The notes beneath the pieces are model-generated. The model was given only the letters and a program-made list of their open reading frames with translations, ran no database searches and was not told the origin of the DNA. This document shows, piece after piece, positions 8,174 through 18,090 of a DNA stretch of 64,000 nucleotides. The stretch comes from Streptomyces niger (GTDB taxonomy: Bacteria > Actinomycetota > Actinomycetes > Streptomycetales > Streptomycetaceae), in the NCBI RefSeq assembly GCF_000718305.1, contig NZ_JOFQ01000008.1, positions 372,001-436,000 of the forward strand. Reading direction: 5' to 3'. Within the stretch, counting starts at the first letter, position 1, and every line of letters starts with the position of its first letter. A program made the position numbers and the translations under genes.

Positions 8174-9499
8174 ATGCCCGCCGCGCGTGACCTCCGCGTA
8201 CTCCTCCGCCGCCGCGACTTCCGCCGGTTACTGGCCGTCCGGCTGCTCTCCCAGGCCGCCGACGGCGTGTACCAGGTCGCCCTCGCCTCCTACGTGGTCT
8301 TCTCGCCCGAGAGACAGGCGTCCCCGGCAGCCATCGCCTCCGCCATGGCGGTACTGCTGCTCCCCTACTCCATGCTCGGACCGTTCGCCGGCGTACTCCT
8401 GGACCGCTGGCGCCGCCGCCAGGTCCTGCTCCACGGCAATCTCCTGCGTACGCTCCTGGCCGCGGCGACCGCGGTGCTGCTCCTCGCCGGTGCGCCGGAC
8501 TGGCTCTTCTACGCCTCCGCGCTCAGTGTCACCGCGGTGAACCGCTTCGTCCTGGCCGGGCTGTCGGCCGCGCTGCCCCGCGTCGTCGACAATGCCGAGG
8601 CGTTGGTGGTGGCCAACTCCCTGTCCCCCACGGCAGGCACGCTCGCCGCCACCGCGGGCGGGGGTCTCGCCTTCGCCGTACGGCTCGCGGGCGTGGAATC
8701 CGACACGTCCTCCGTCCTCCTCGGCGCGGTCCTCTACCTGTGTGCTGCGGGCGTCGCGCTGCGCATTCCTCCAGGTCTGCTCGGCCCGGATCCCCGCCAG
8801 GTGCCCCCGCGCCTTGCCGCCGCGCTGCTGGACACCGTCCGCGGACTCACCGCCGGGCTGACCCACCTACGAAAGCGCCGCTCCGCCGCCCGTGCCTTGG
8901 CGGCCATGGCGCTGATGCGCTTCTGCTACGGAGCGCTGACGATCACGGTGCTGATGCTGTGCCGTGCCTACTGGCCGGCGAACGGACCCGACGGCATGGC
9001 GACACTGGGACTGGCGGTCGCCGCCTCGGGCGCCGGGTTCTTCGCCGCCGCGGTGTTGACCCCCTGGGCGGTGACCCGGCTGACCGCCACCGGCTGGATC
9101 GCGGTCTGCGCCGGAACGGCCGCCGTACTGGCCCCAGCACTCGGCCTGTCCTTTGCCCTGGTGCCCGTACTCATCGCGGCCTTCGTGCTCGGCCTGGCCA
9201 CCCAGGGCGCGAAGATCGCCACGGACACGGAGGTGCAGCAAGCCGTCGACGACGCGTTCCGCGGCCGCGTCTTCGCCCTCTACGACTTCCTCTTCCACAC
9301 CGCCTTCGTCGGCGCGGCCGGAGTCGCGGCCCTGGTGCTGCCGCCCGACGGGCGCTCGCCCGCACTGATCACCGGCGTAGCCGTGGTCCATCTTGTTGTC
9401 GCCGTCGCCATGGCGCGGGCGCGTGTTTCACGTGAAACATCGCCCCGGTCGATGGACGGTGACCGAGGCGATGCGCGCGATGTTTCACGTGAAACATGA
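8174..9499 (+). CDS. Major facilitator superfamily transporter; TTA codon; two parS sites in its last codons
   Basis: 441 aa, about twelve membrane segments, with the cytoplasmic loop motif GVLLDRWRRRQVLLHG (MFS motif A) between helices 2 and 3. The substrate is unknown. ATG 8174 is preferred; GTG 8159 is an in-frame alternative. Codon 19 (8228-8230, in DFRRLLAV) is TTA. In streptomycetes this leucine codon is read only by the bldA tRNA, which is developmentally regulated, so expression may be delayed. The C-terminal 25 residues contain VSRET twice because two parS sites are translated there. The gene converges on cca. Confidence 0.85.
   Translation: MPAARDLRVLLRRRDFRRLLAVRLLSQAADGVYQVALASYVVFSPERQASPAAIASAMAVLLLPYSMLGPFAGVLLDRWRRRQVLLHGNLLRTLLAAATAVLLLAGAPDWLFYASALSVTAVNRFVLAGLSAALPRVVDNAEALVVANSLSPTAGTLAATAGGGLAFAVRLAGVESDTSSVLLGAVLYLCAAGVALRIPPGLLGPDPRQVPPRLAAALLDTVRGLTAGLTHLRKRRSAARALAAMALMRFCYGALTITVLMLCRAYWPANGPDGMATLGLAVAASGAGFFAAAVLTPWAVTRLTATGWIAVCAGTAAVLAPALGLSFALVPVLIAAFVLGLATQGAKIATDTEVQQAVDDAFRGRVFALYDFLFHTAFVGAAGVAALVLPPDGRSPALITGVAVVHLVVAVAMARARVSRETSPRSMDGDRGDARDVSRET
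9425..9438. promoter_or_regulatory. parS site inside MFS gene
   Basis: Perfect GTTTCACGTGAAAC read in frame as VSRET near the C-terminus of the transporter. Confidence 0.93.
9482..9495. promoter_or_regulatory. parS site at MFS gene 3' end
   Basis: Perfect GTTTCACGTGAAAC; it supplies the final VSRET residues and abuts the stop codon. Its centre is 57 bp from the previous copy. Confidence 0.93.
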
Positions 9500-9528
9500 G
9501 CGGCCGGGCTCACCCGACCACCCTTGAA

Positions 9529-11004
9529 TCAGCCCTGCGTGGACCACCACTCCTTGAGCGCCTCGATCGCTGCCTCCCGGTCCATCGGACCGTTCTCCAG
9601 CCGCAGCTCCAGCAGGTGCTTGTAGGCCTTACCGACCTCCGGGCCGGGCGCGATGTCCAGTACCTGCATGATGTCGTTGCCATCCAGGTCCGGCCGGATC
9701 GCGTCCAGTTCCTCCTGCTCCTGCAGGCGCGCGATGCGCTCCTCAAGCCCGTCGTACGCCCGCGAGAGGGCATTGGCCTTGCGCTTGTTCCGTGTCGTGC
9801 AGTCAGAGCGCGTCAGCTTGTGCAGCCGCGTCAGCAGCGGGCCGGCGTCCCGTACGTACCGGCGGACCGCCGAGTCCGTCCACTCACCCGTGCCGTAGCC
9901 GTGGAACCGCAGGTGCAGCTCCACCAGACGCGCGACATCCTTGACCATCTCGTTGGAGTACTTCAGCGCGATCATGCGCTTCTTGGTCATCTTCGCGCCC
10001 ACCACCTCGTGGTGGTGGAAGGAGACCCGGCCGTCCTTCTCGAACCGCCGTGTCCGCGGCTTGCCGATGTCGTGAAGGAGCGCCGCCAGCCGCAGCACCA
10101 GGTCCGGGCCGTCCTCCTCCAGGTCGATGGCCTGGTCCAGGACGGTCAGCGAGTGCTCGTAGACGTCCTTGTGACGGTGATGCTCGTCACGCTCCAGTCG
10201 CAGCGCCGGCAGCTCGGGCAGCACCCGGTCGGCGATGCCGCTCTCGACCAGAAGGGTGAGTCCCTTGCGGGGGTGCGACCCCAGGAGCAGCTTGTTGAGC
10301 TCATCACGTACCCGCTCGGCGGAGACGATGTCGATCCGGTCCGCCATCTCCTTCATCGCGGCCACCACCTCGGGCGCCACCGTGAAGTCCAGCTGCGCGG
10401 CGAAGCGCGCCGCTCGCATCATCCGCAGGGGGTCGTCGGAGAAGGACTCCTGCGGGGTGCCCGGCGTGCGCAGCACCCGCGCCGCCAGATCCTCCAGGCC
10501 GTTGTGCGGGTCGATGAACTCCTTCTGCGGGAGCGCGACCGCCATGGCGTTCACCGTGAAGTCCCGGCGCACCAGGTCTTCCTCGATCGAGTCGCCGTAG
10601 GACACCTCGGGCTTGCGCGAGGTGCGGTCGTACGCCTCCGAGCGGTATGTCGTGATCTCGATGTCGAAGGAGCTCTTCTTGCAGCCGACGGTGCCGAAGG
10701 CGATGCCGACCTCCCACAGCGCGTCCGCCCACGGCCGCACGATCTTCAGTACGTCCTCGGGCCGGGCGTCCGTGGTGAAGTCCAGGTCGTTGCCGAGCCG
10801 GCCGAGCAGGGCATCCCGTACCGAACCGCCGACCAGGGCAAGTGTGAACCCGGCCTCCTGGAAACGACGGGCCAGATCGTCCGCGACGGGGGACACGCGC
10901 AGCAGCTCACTGACGGCGCGGCGCTGCACCTGGTTCAGCGCCTGCGTCGACTCTGCGCTGCGCTCTGCCTGCGGGGCGTGGGTGTGATTGTTGGCGTTCG
11001 GCAC
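9529..11004 (-). CDS. cca: CCA tRNA nucleotidyltransferase (poly(A) polymerase family)
   Basis: 491 aa. The nucleotidyltransferase motif is LVGGSVRDALLGRLGNDLDFTTDA, followed by RRDFTVNAMAVALP and DDPLRMMRAARFAAQLDF. An HD domain follows with LLHDIGKPRTR and FHHHEVVGA. It adds or repairs the 3' CCA of tRNAs. The GTG at 11004 (PNANNHTH) is chosen because homologues begin nearby; there is no ribosome site in front of it, so the start is less sure and the message could be leaderless. It is divergent from the DUF6049-like gene. Confidence 0.92.
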   Translation of the reverse strand: MPNANNHTHAPQAERSAESTQALNQVQRRAVSELLRVSPVADDLARRFQEAGFTLALVGGSVRDALLGRLGNDLDFTTDARPEDVLKIVRPWADALWEVGIAFGTVGCKKSSFDIEITTYRSEAYDRTSRKPEVSYGDSIEEDLVRRDFTVNAMAVALPQKEFIDPHNGLEDLAARVLRTPGTPQESFSDDPLRMMRAARFAAQLDFTVAPEVVAAMKEMADRIDIVSAERVRDELNKLLLGSHPRKGLTLLVESGIADRVLPELPALRLERDEHHRHKDVYEHSLTVLDQAIDLEEDGPDLVLRLAALLHDIGKPRTRRFEKDGRVSFHHHEVVGAKMTKKRMIALKYSNEMVKDVARLVELHLRFHGYGTGEWTDSAVRRYVRDAGPLLTRLHKLTRSDCTTRNKRKANALSRAYDGLEERIARLQEQEELDAIRPDLDGNDIMQVLDIAPGPEVGKAYKHLLELRLENGPMDREAAIEALKEWWSTQG

Positions 11005-11203
11005 AACAGGACAGGGTACGTGCCCGCGCGGCAGGAGGCGGACGCGTGGAAAGCGGAGGTGAATAAAGGGGACAAGCCCCGCGGAGACCGGCACCGCCCG
11101 ATCAGGTGGAGCAGTCCGCAGCACTTCGCCACAGCAGTCATCGTTACCATGCGTGGACGCACATAGCGACGACCACTGACGACGACGAGGGACGGGCGAG
11201 CGC

Positions 11204-13582
11204 GTGGCCGAGGCGGCAGGGTTTCCGGTAACCGAACGGCCGCGTGGTCGATGGCTGCGACGTGCCGCTGCGCTGGTCGCCGGTGCACCGCTGCTGGCCG
11301 GGCTGACGCTGGTTCCCGCCGCTCAGGAGGCGCACGCCGCGCCCTCCGGCTCCCGTACCGTCGACGTCGACATCGACTCGCTCAGCCCGTCGGCGGCCGG
11401 CAAGGGTGATGACGCGGTTACCGTCACCGGCAGCATCACCAACGAGGGCAGCTCGACGATCACCGATGGGCACATCGGGCTCCGTCGCGGCCCCGTACTG
11501 AACAACCGCAGCTCCATCGACGACGTCGCCCGGCGCACCGGCTACTCCGCGGGCCTGGACGGCCAGGAGGTCGGCGGGAAGACCGAGAAGGTCGAGAAGC
11601 TGGCGCCGGGTGTCTCGCAGCCCTTCTCCCTGCGCGTACCGGTCAAGAAGCTGCACCTGAGCAAGGACGGCGTCTACCAGCTCGGTGTCTCCTTCTCCGG
11701 CCGGTCCAAGAGAGCACCGTACGAGCAGGTGCTCGGCATCGAGCGCACCTTCCTGCCCTGGCAGGAGGGCGAGGCGTCGAAGAAGACCCAGCTCTCGTAC
11801 ATGTGGCCGTTGATCTCCAAGACCCACCTCACGGCGGAGACCGAGGGCGACGAGCAGCAGACGCCGATCTTCCGCGACGACAAGCTGGCGGCCGAGATCG
11901 CCCCTGGCGGCCGGCTGCAGCAGCTCGTCGCGCTCGGCAAGGACCTTCCGGTCACCTTCGTCGTCGACCCCGACCTGCTGGCCACCGTCGACGCCATGAC
12001 CGGCCGCTACAAGGTCGAGGGACCGAACGGCACCACCAAGCCGGGTCGCAACCAGGAAGTCGCCAAGCAGTGGCTGAGCGACCTGGAACAGGCCGTCCAG
12101 GCCCACGAGGTCGTCGCGCTGCCGTTCGGCGACCCTGACATCGCTTCGCTGGCGCACAAGGGCAGGGTCGTGCCCAGCGCGCTGAGCCATCTCGGCCCGG
12201 CCACCGACCTCGCGTCGAGGACGGTGGGGACCGTCCTGCCGGGCGTGAAGGCGCGTACCGACTTCGCGTGGCCCGTCGAGGGCGCCGTGGACTCCTCCGT
12301 CGTGGACGTGGCCACCTCCGCCGGCGCCCACAACGTGATCGCCCGCAGCGACAGCATGCGGCAGAGCGGCCTGTCCTACACGCCCACCTCCGCCCGGCCC
12401 ATCGGCGGCGGCAACACCGCCGTGGTCGCGGACGCCGGCCTGTCCAGCGCCTTCACCGGTGACCTGACCAAGGCCGGAACCGCCGATCTGGCGGTGCAGA
12501 ACTTCCTCGCCCAGAGCTTGATGATCAACCTGCAGGATCCCTCGCGGCAGCGCAGCATCGTCGTGGCACCGCAGCGGATGCCCACCGCGAGCCAGGCCCA
12601 GGCCATGGCGAAGGCGGTGCGGGCCCTGGATGACAGCGGCTGGGCCGAGGCGCAGGACCTCAGTGACGCGGCGAAGGCCAAGCCCGACCCCAACGCCATC
12701 CGCCAGGTGCCCGGCACGGCTTCCTACCCGGCCTCGCTGCGCAAGCACGAGCTGCCGGCGGCGGCCTTCCGGCAGGCGCAGGAGACCCGTACCGCGCTGG
12801 ACGACTTCAAGGTCATCCTGGCCGAGCCGTGGCGGGTGGAGACCCCCTTCGGCAACGCGATCATGCGGATGATGTCGACGGAGTGGCGCGGTGACGCCAA
12901 GGGCGCCGAGGCGTTCCGCAAGTCCGTCCGCAGCTATCTGGACGGACTGACGACGAAGGTCCACCTGATCCAGAAGTCGGACGCCACCCTTTCCGGGCGC
13001 AGCGCCACGATTCCGGTCACGGTGCAGAACAACCTCGTCCGGGGCGTCAAGGGGATGACGCTGCGACTCACGTCGTCGCAGCCCAACCGCCTCAACATGA
13101 GCAAGCAGCAGACGATCGACGTCGAGGGCGGCCACAGCCAGTCCTTCAAGTTCGACACCACCGCGCATGCCAACGGACCGGTACAGGTCACCGCACAGCT
13201 CTACACCGCCGACGGCAAGCGGTACGGCCGGGCGATGACCTTCGAGGTGAACGTCACCGAGATCACCGCTACGGTCATGCTCGTCATCGCGGGCGGTGTG
13301 CTGCTGCTCGTGCTCGCGGGCGTACGGATCTACCTCCAGCGCAAGCGCGCGGCGGCCCGTGAGGACGACGGAGGCGCGGACGGCGGCACCGGTACGGACG
13401 ACGGCGGGGCCGGCTCGGACGGCGGGGACGACAGTCCGGACCGCGACGGCACGGGCCAGGACGGCACCGGCCGGGACGGCGGACCCGCGGACGGCGGCGA
13501 CGGGCAGCCGGGTGACCCGGAGCCGGACACCGGTTCGGAAAGCACGGGCGCATCCGGCTCAGGTGAGAAAGTGGACCGTTGA
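11204..13582 (+). CDS. Secreted, C-terminally anchored DUF6049-like protein
   Basis: 792 aa. A Sec signal peptide (RRAAALVAGAPLLAGLTLVPAAQEAHA) is followed by a long extracellular part with beta-rich segments (TVTGSITNEGSSTITDGHIGL), a middle part that may be a degenerate glycoside-hydrolase-like barrel (LPVTFVVDPDLLATVDAM), one membrane helix near residues 688-707 and a Gly/Asp-rich cytoplasmic tail. Function is not established; its fixed place next to murJ in streptomycetes suggests a wall-related role (inference). It starts at GTG 11204 and is followed 46 bp later by murJ, probably in one operon. Confidence 0.75.
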   Translation: MAEAAGFPVTERPRGRWLRRAAALVAGAPLLAGLTLVPAAQEAHAAPSGSRTVDVDIDSLSPSAAGKGDDAVTVTGSITNEGSSTITDGHIGLRRGPVLNNRSSIDDVARRTGYSAGLDGQEVGGKTEKVEKLAPGVSQPFSLRVPVKKLHLSKDGVYQLGVSFSGRSKRAPYEQVLGIERTFLPWQEGEASKKTQLSYMWPLISKTHLTAETEGDEQQTPIFRDDKLAAEIAPGGRLQQLVALGKDLPVTFVVDPDLLATVDAMTGRYKVEGPNGTTKPGRNQEVAKQWLSDLEQAVQAHEVVALPFGDPDIASLAHKGRVVPSALSHLGPATDLASRTVGTVLPGVKARTDFAWPVEGAVDSSVVDVATSAGAHNVIARSDSMRQSGLSYTPTSARPIGGGNTAVVADAGLSSAFTGDLTKAGTADLAVQNFLAQSLMINLQDPSRQRSIVVAPQRMPTASQAQAMAKAVRALDDSGWAEAQDLSDAAKAKPDPNAIRQVPGTASYPASLRKHELPAAAFRQAQETRTALDDFKVILAEPWRVETPFGNAIMRMMSTEWRGDAKGAEAFRKSVRSYLDGLTTKVHLIQKSDATLSGRSATIPVTVQNNLVRGVKGMTLRLTSSQPNRLNMSKQQTIDVEGGHSQSFKFDTTAHANGPVQVTAQLYTADGKRYGRAMTFEVNVTEITATVMLVIAGGVLLLVLAGVRIYLQRKRAAAREDDGGADGGTGTDDGGAGSDGGDDSPDRDGTGQDGTGRDGGPADGGDGQPGDPEPDTGSESTGASGSGEKVDR

Positions 13583-13628
13583 TACATGGCGGGGCCGGAT
13601 GGCCGGCGACGGATGAGGTGGGGCAGCT

Positions 13629-15929
13629 ATGAACGCGCCGTACGACGGTGACCGCGGCCGGGCCGCGGACGACGACGCCGCAGACCGGCCCCCACAGCCG
13701 CCGCAGGCACCGGACCCCTACGTGCAGGACGCGTACTCCCGGTCGCCCTTCCCCTCACAGGACCCGACGGCCCAGGACCCGGTGGCCGACGCGCTGTACG
13801 ACCGGGCGGCCCACCCGCCGCAGGCCGGGCCGTCCCAGCCGCTGTACCAGCAGCCGCCGGCGCCCCGGCACACCCCTGACCAGCAGGCGTGGCCCGCACC
13901 GGCACCCGATCCCCAGGCGTGGCCCGCACCGACGACCGAGCCGCCGAGCCCCGGGCACCCTCTGCCGTACGGCGACACCACGGCGACGACCCAGTTCGTC
14001 GGTGTGGACGACCTGATCACCCAGGCCGTCGACCGGCCGGCGGAGCCGGACGCGTTCGCCCACCTCTATCGCGACCAGCGGGCACCGGAGCCGCACCGGC
14101 CGCCGGCGCAGCACAGCGGCCCCGGGTCATACCAAGGGCCGTACCAGCCGACCAATGGGCAGCACCCGTCCGCAGGTGAGCAGTACGGTCCCGCGGGCGG
14201 GCAGTACGAACCGGCGGGCGGGCCGCAGCCCGTTCCCCCGGCGGGGTCCGAGCCGGTGTCCGAACCGGACCCGGAGCCGTCGGAGCGCGGCGGTGGCAAG
14301 GCGAGCAGCCTGCTGAAGTCCAGCGCCGTGATGGCCGCGGGCACCATGGTGTCCCGACTCACCGGCTTCGTCCGCAACGCACTGATCGCCTCAGCACTTG
14401 GTGCGGCCGTTCTCGGTGACGCCTGGCAGGTGGCCTACACCCTGCCCACGATGATCTTCATTCTGACCGTCGGCGGCGGTCTGAACTCGGTGTTCGTGCC
14501 GCAGCTGGTGCGCGCGATGAAGGAGGACGAGGACGGCGGCGAGGCGTACGCCAACCGCCTGTTGACCCTGGTGGTGGTGATCCTCGGCGGCCTCACCGTC
14601 GTAGCGGTGTTCGCGGCGCCATGGCTGGTACGAGCGATGTCCGGCTTCGCTCCCAACTCGGCCAGCTTCGAGGTCGCCGTCGCCTTCACCCGGTACTGCG
14701 TGCCCACGATCTTCTTCATGGGTATCCACGTGGTCATGGGCCAGGTGCTCAACGCCCGTGGCCGCTTCGGCGCCATGATGTGGACACCGGTCCTCAACAA
14801 TGTCGTCATGATCAGCACGTTCGGGCTGTTCATCTGGGTCTACGGCAGCGCCAACTCCTCACACATCGGCGTGACGACCATCCCCGACGCCGGCATTCGG
14901 ATGCTGGGCGTCGGCACGCTGCTCGGCCTGGTCGTCCAGGCGCTGGCGATGATCCCCTACCTGCGCGACGCCGGCTTCAAGCTCCGGCTTCGCTTCGACT
15001 GGCGCGGCCACGGCTTGGGCAAGGCCGCCACGCTCGCCAAGTGGACCGTGCTGTTCGTGCTCGCCAACCAGGCCGGCGTCCTCGTCGTCTCCAAGCTCTC
15101 CACGCTGGCCGGTGAGAAGGCCGCCGGCCAGGGCTACCCCGGCACCGGCTACATGGCGTACTCCAACGCCCAGCTGATCTGGAACATGCCGCACGCGATC
15201 ATCACCGTCTCGGTGATGGCCGCCCTGCTGCCGCGCCTGTCGCGCGCCGCGAACGACGGTGACACCGGTGCCGTCCGCGACGACATCTCGCAAGGCCTGC
15301 GCACCTCCGCCGTGGCCGTCGTGCCGATCTCGTGTGGCTTCCTCGCCCTCGGCATCCCGATGTGCACCCTGGTCTTCGCGGGAACCGGATCCGACGCCGG
15401 AGTCTCCACGGGTTACATGCTCATGGCCTTCGGCCTCGGCCTGATCCCCTACTCCGTGCAGTACGTCGTCCTGCGCGCCTTCTACGCGTACGAGGACACC
15501 CGCACGCCCTTCTACAACACGCTGATCGTCGCCGCGGTCAACGCGGCCGCCTCCGCGCTGTGCTACCTCGTTCTGCCCGTCCGGTGGGCCGTGGTGGGCA
15601 TGGCCGCCTCCTACGGCCTGGCTTACATCATCGGCGTCGGCGTGGCGTGGCGGCGGCTGCGCAGGCGGATGGGCGGCGACTTGGACGGCCCGCACGTGGT
15701 GCGTACGTACGCCCGGCTGGCCGGCGCCAGCGTTCCCGCCACCCTGTTCTCAGGCGCCGCGGTCTACGGGATCATGCAAGGCCTGGGCACCGGCGCCCTG
15801 GGATCGCTCGTGGCGCTGGTCGGTGGCGGTGTCGTACTTCTGGTGGTCTTCTACGCCGCCGCGAAGAAAATGCGCATCGAAGAACTGAACGCCCTGGTCG
15901 GCATGGTGCGCGGCAAGCTGGGACGTTGA
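13629..15929 (+). CDS. murJ: Lipid II flippase MurJ (MviN)
   Basis: 766 aa. About 220 Pro/Gln/Tyr-rich N-terminal residues are cytoplasmic and low in complexity. They are followed by the MOP-family core with roughly fourteen helices, starting at SSAVMAAGTMVSRLTGFVRN, whose Arg residues are typical of MurJ. It flips lipid II across the membrane for peptidoglycan synthesis. In mycobacteria MurJ is fused at its C-terminus to a pseudokinase; here the pseudokinase is the next gene, 108 bp downstream. The long N-terminal tail is common in streptomycetes. Confidence 0.93.
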   Translation: MNAPYDGDRGRAADDDAADRPPQPPQAPDPYVQDAYSRSPFPSQDPTAQDPVADALYDRAAHPPQAGPSQPLYQQPPAPRHTPDQQAWPAPAPDPQAWPAPTTEPPSPGHPLPYGDTTATTQFVGVDDLITQAVDRPAEPDAFAHLYRDQRAPEPHRPPAQHSGPGSYQGPYQPTNGQHPSAGEQYGPAGGQYEPAGGPQPVPPAGSEPVSEPDPEPSERGGGKASSLLKSSAVMAAGTMVSRLTGFVRNALIASALGAAVLGDAWQVAYTLPTMIFILTVGGGLNSVFVPQLVRAMKEDEDGGEAYANRLLTLVVVILGGLTVVAVFAAPWLVRAMSGFAPNSASFEVAVAFTRYCVPTIFFMGIHVVMGQVLNARGRFGAMMWTPVLNNVVMISTFGLFIWVYGSANSSHIGVTTIPDAGIRMLGVGTLLGLVVQALAMIPYLRDAGFKLRLRFDWRGHGLGKAATLAKWTVLFVLANQAGVLVVSKLSTLAGEKAAGQGYPGTGYMAYSNAQLIWNMPHAIITVSVMAALLPRLSRAANDGDTGAVRDDISQGLRTSAVAVVPISCGFLALGIPMCTLVFAGTGSDAGVSTGYMLMAFGLGLIPYSVQYVVLRAFYAYEDTRTPFYNTLIVAAVNAAASALCYLVLPVRWAVVGMAASYGLAYIIGVGVAWRRLRRRMGGDLDGPHVVRTYARLAGASVPATLFSGAAVYGIMQGLGTGALGSLVALVGGGVVLLVVFYAAAKKMRIEELNALVGMVRGKLGR

Positions 15930-16037
15930 GCGAGCACAACCTTCGTCCGCCACTGTGTGTCGTGCATAGTGCCGGTCTGTGGGCACAATTGACTTGGCTC
16001 TTTTGAGCATGCAACGGATGGGGAGGCAGGAACGACG

Positions 16038-17738
16038 GTGGCGGAACGGAGCACGGCTGCCGTCGACGTGGCCGACACGAGCGGTGGAGAGCCGCTCGCC
16101 GCCAAGGCGGACGAGGCCACGACCGACGGCATGAAGGCCGAGAAGGTGGCCGACGCGGGGCAGGACACCGCGGACAGCGGCGCGAAGAGTGCCACAGCAT
16201 CCGAGGCTGAGCCGCCCGAACTGCACAGCGGCCACAAGCTGGCCAGGCGTTACCGTCTGGAGGAATGCGTCACCCGGCTGGACGGCTTCAGCAGTTGGCG
16301 TGCCGTCGACGAGAAACTGCGCCGCGCCGTCGGGGTCCACATTCTGCCCGCCGACCACCCGCGTGCCCGTCCCGTGCTCTCTGCCGCACGGTCCGCCGCG
16401 CTGCTGGGTGATCCGCGCTTCGTCCAGGTCCTCGACGCCGTCGAGGAGAACGACCTGGTCTACGTCGTGCACGAATGGCTGCCGGATGCCACCGAGCTGA
16501 CCGCCGTCCTCGCCTCAGGACCGCTCGAGCCGCACGACGCCTACCAGCTCGTGACCCAGGTCTCCCAGGCGATGGCCGCCGCCCACCGTGAAGGCCTGGC
16601 CCACCTCCGGCTGACCCCCGGCTCCGTCCTGCGTACCTCCTCCGGCCAGTACCGCATCCGAGGTCTGGCCATCATGGCCGCGCTGCGCGGCCTGACCAGC
16701 GAGCACCCGCAGCGTACGGACACCGAGGCGATCGGCGCGCTGCTGTACGCGGCGCTGACCCAGCGCTGGCCGTACGAGAACGACGCGTACGGCCTGTCCG
16801 GGCTGCCCAAGGGCGTCGGTCTGATCGCACCCGACCAGGTGCGGGCCGGAGTGCACCGCGGCCTGTCCGAGCTGGCCATGCGCGCCCTGGTCAACGACGG
16901 CGCCACCGCCTCCCGCCAGGAGCAGCCCTGCACCACACCGGAGGAGCTGGCCAAGGCCGTCAGCGCCATGCCGCGCATCCGACCGCCGGAGCCCTCCTTC
17001 ACCACCCCACCGCCGTACCAGCGGACCGGCTACCAGCAGGGTTCGTATGCTCAAACGTCCGGCACCGGACGCACGGGAGCAGCGGCCACACGCCCGGTGC
17101 CCACTCCGCCGGCCCCGCTGCAGAGCCGTACCGGCAAGGCGGCCAAGTGGTGCGTCTCCGCGCTGCTGATCGCCGCGCTGGGCCTGGGCAGCTGGCAGCT
17201 GGCCGACACCCTGCTGAAGGACCGGAATCAGGACGACTCGGGGAGCTCCCAGACCACCGGGGGCAATGCCGAGTCGGCGTCGGGCAAGCCGGTACGGATC
17301 GACAAGGTCGTGGACTTCGACCCACCGCCGGGTGGGGACGGTACGGAAAACCCGCAGGAGGCCACCAAGGCCGCCGATGGCAAGGCCGACACCTACTGGC
17401 CCACCCGCAACTACTACGGCCGCTCGGATCTCGGCGGCCTGAAGAGCGGCGTGGGGCTGGTTCTGGACCTCAAAAAGGTCCAGCAGGTCGGCAGCATCAA
17501 GGTCGATCTCATCGGGAACACCTCGCTCGACTTCCGTGCCGCACCTGAGGACAGCGGTGATGCGCCCACGTCCCTGGACGGTTACAAGAAGATCGCCAGC
17601 GGTGAGGGGGAGTCCGTCACCCTGCGCGCCAAGGAGCCGATCAAGACACGTTACGTATTGGTCTGGCTCACCGACCTCCCGTTGAAGGACGATGGCAACT
17701 ACCGGGGCCAGATCAAGGAGATCCAGGTCCTCAGCTAG
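16038..17738 (+). CDS. Membrane-anchored pseudokinase with extracellular discoidin-like domain, MurJ partner
   Basis: 566 aa. An acidic N-terminal tail of about 70 residues precedes a protein-kinase-like fold that has lost its catalytic motifs: no Gly-rich loop, HLRLTPGSVL in place of HRDIKPANVL, and no DFG. One helix near residues 371-390 (KWCVSALLIAALGLGSWQL) is followed by an outside beta domain with ADTYWPTRNYYG and GLVLDLKKVQQVGSIKV, which resembles discoidin folds. In Mycobacterium tuberculosis the equivalent domain is fused to MurJ, is phosphorylated by PknB and binds FhaA. The split version here, with PknB and FhaA genes in the same window, suggests the same control circuit (inference). 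Confidence 0.82.
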   Translation: MAERSTAAVDVADTSGGEPLAAKADEATTDGMKAEKVADAGQDTADSGAKSATASEAEPPELHSGHKLARRYRLEECVTRLDGFSSWRAVDEKLRRAVGVHILPADHPRARPVLSAARSAALLGDPRFVQVLDAVEENDLVYVVHEWLPDATELTAVLASGPLEPHDAYQLVTQVSQAMAAAHREGLAHLRLTPGSVLRTSSGQYRIRGLAIMAALRGLTSEHPQRTDTEAIGALLYAALTQRWPYENDAYGLSGLPKGVGLIAPDQVRAGVHRGLSELAMRALVNDGATASRQEQPCTTPEELAKAVSAMPRIRPPEPSFTTPPPYQRTGYQQGSYAQTSGTGRTGAAATRPVPTPPAPLQSRTGKAAKWCVSALLIAALGLGSWQLADTLLKDRNQDDSGSSQTTGGNAESASGKPVRIDKVVDFDPPPGGDGTENPQEATKAADGKADTYWPTRNYYGRSDLGGLKSGVGLVLDLKKVQQVGSIKVDLIGNTSLDFRAAPEDSGDAPTSLDGYKKIASGEGESVTLRAKEPIKTRYVLVWLTDLPLKDDGNYRGQIKEIQVLS

Positions 17739-18090
17739 GGGTGGGCAGCAGGGGGCGCCAGGATGTCGACACGGACAACGGCCGGCACGCACCGGCGCTC
17801 CCCGGGCCTCCCCGGGCGTCCGCAGCCGCGTGCCGCGGCCGTCGTCCTGGAGTCTGGTTCCGCCGAGCACCCGTATGTAAGCTCCCGTCTACAGCTTGAC
17901 GCCAGGGGTTCGGTTATGCGTGATGGCGCAGTGATGCCCACCGTCGTGGGAGAGGCCGGCTCAGCCGGCGACTCGACCGGTCCGGTCCAAGCCCGTGCCC
18001 GGGCGGCGCCGGACCGGTGGCGCCCCGCGATACCGTCCGCGCGGCCCTGGCTGACCGGCCCGCACCGGGGCGGCTCCTGCGGGGCAGGTC
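17739..18090. other. Intergenic region upstream of sigM
   Basis: 352 bp, presumably with the sigM promoter. A 61-codon frame (ATG 17916 to stop 18101) overlaps the sigM start, but it lacks a ribosome site and recognisable sequence, so I do not call it. A TTGACG hexamer at 17896-17901 has no good -10 partner. Confidence 0.5.
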
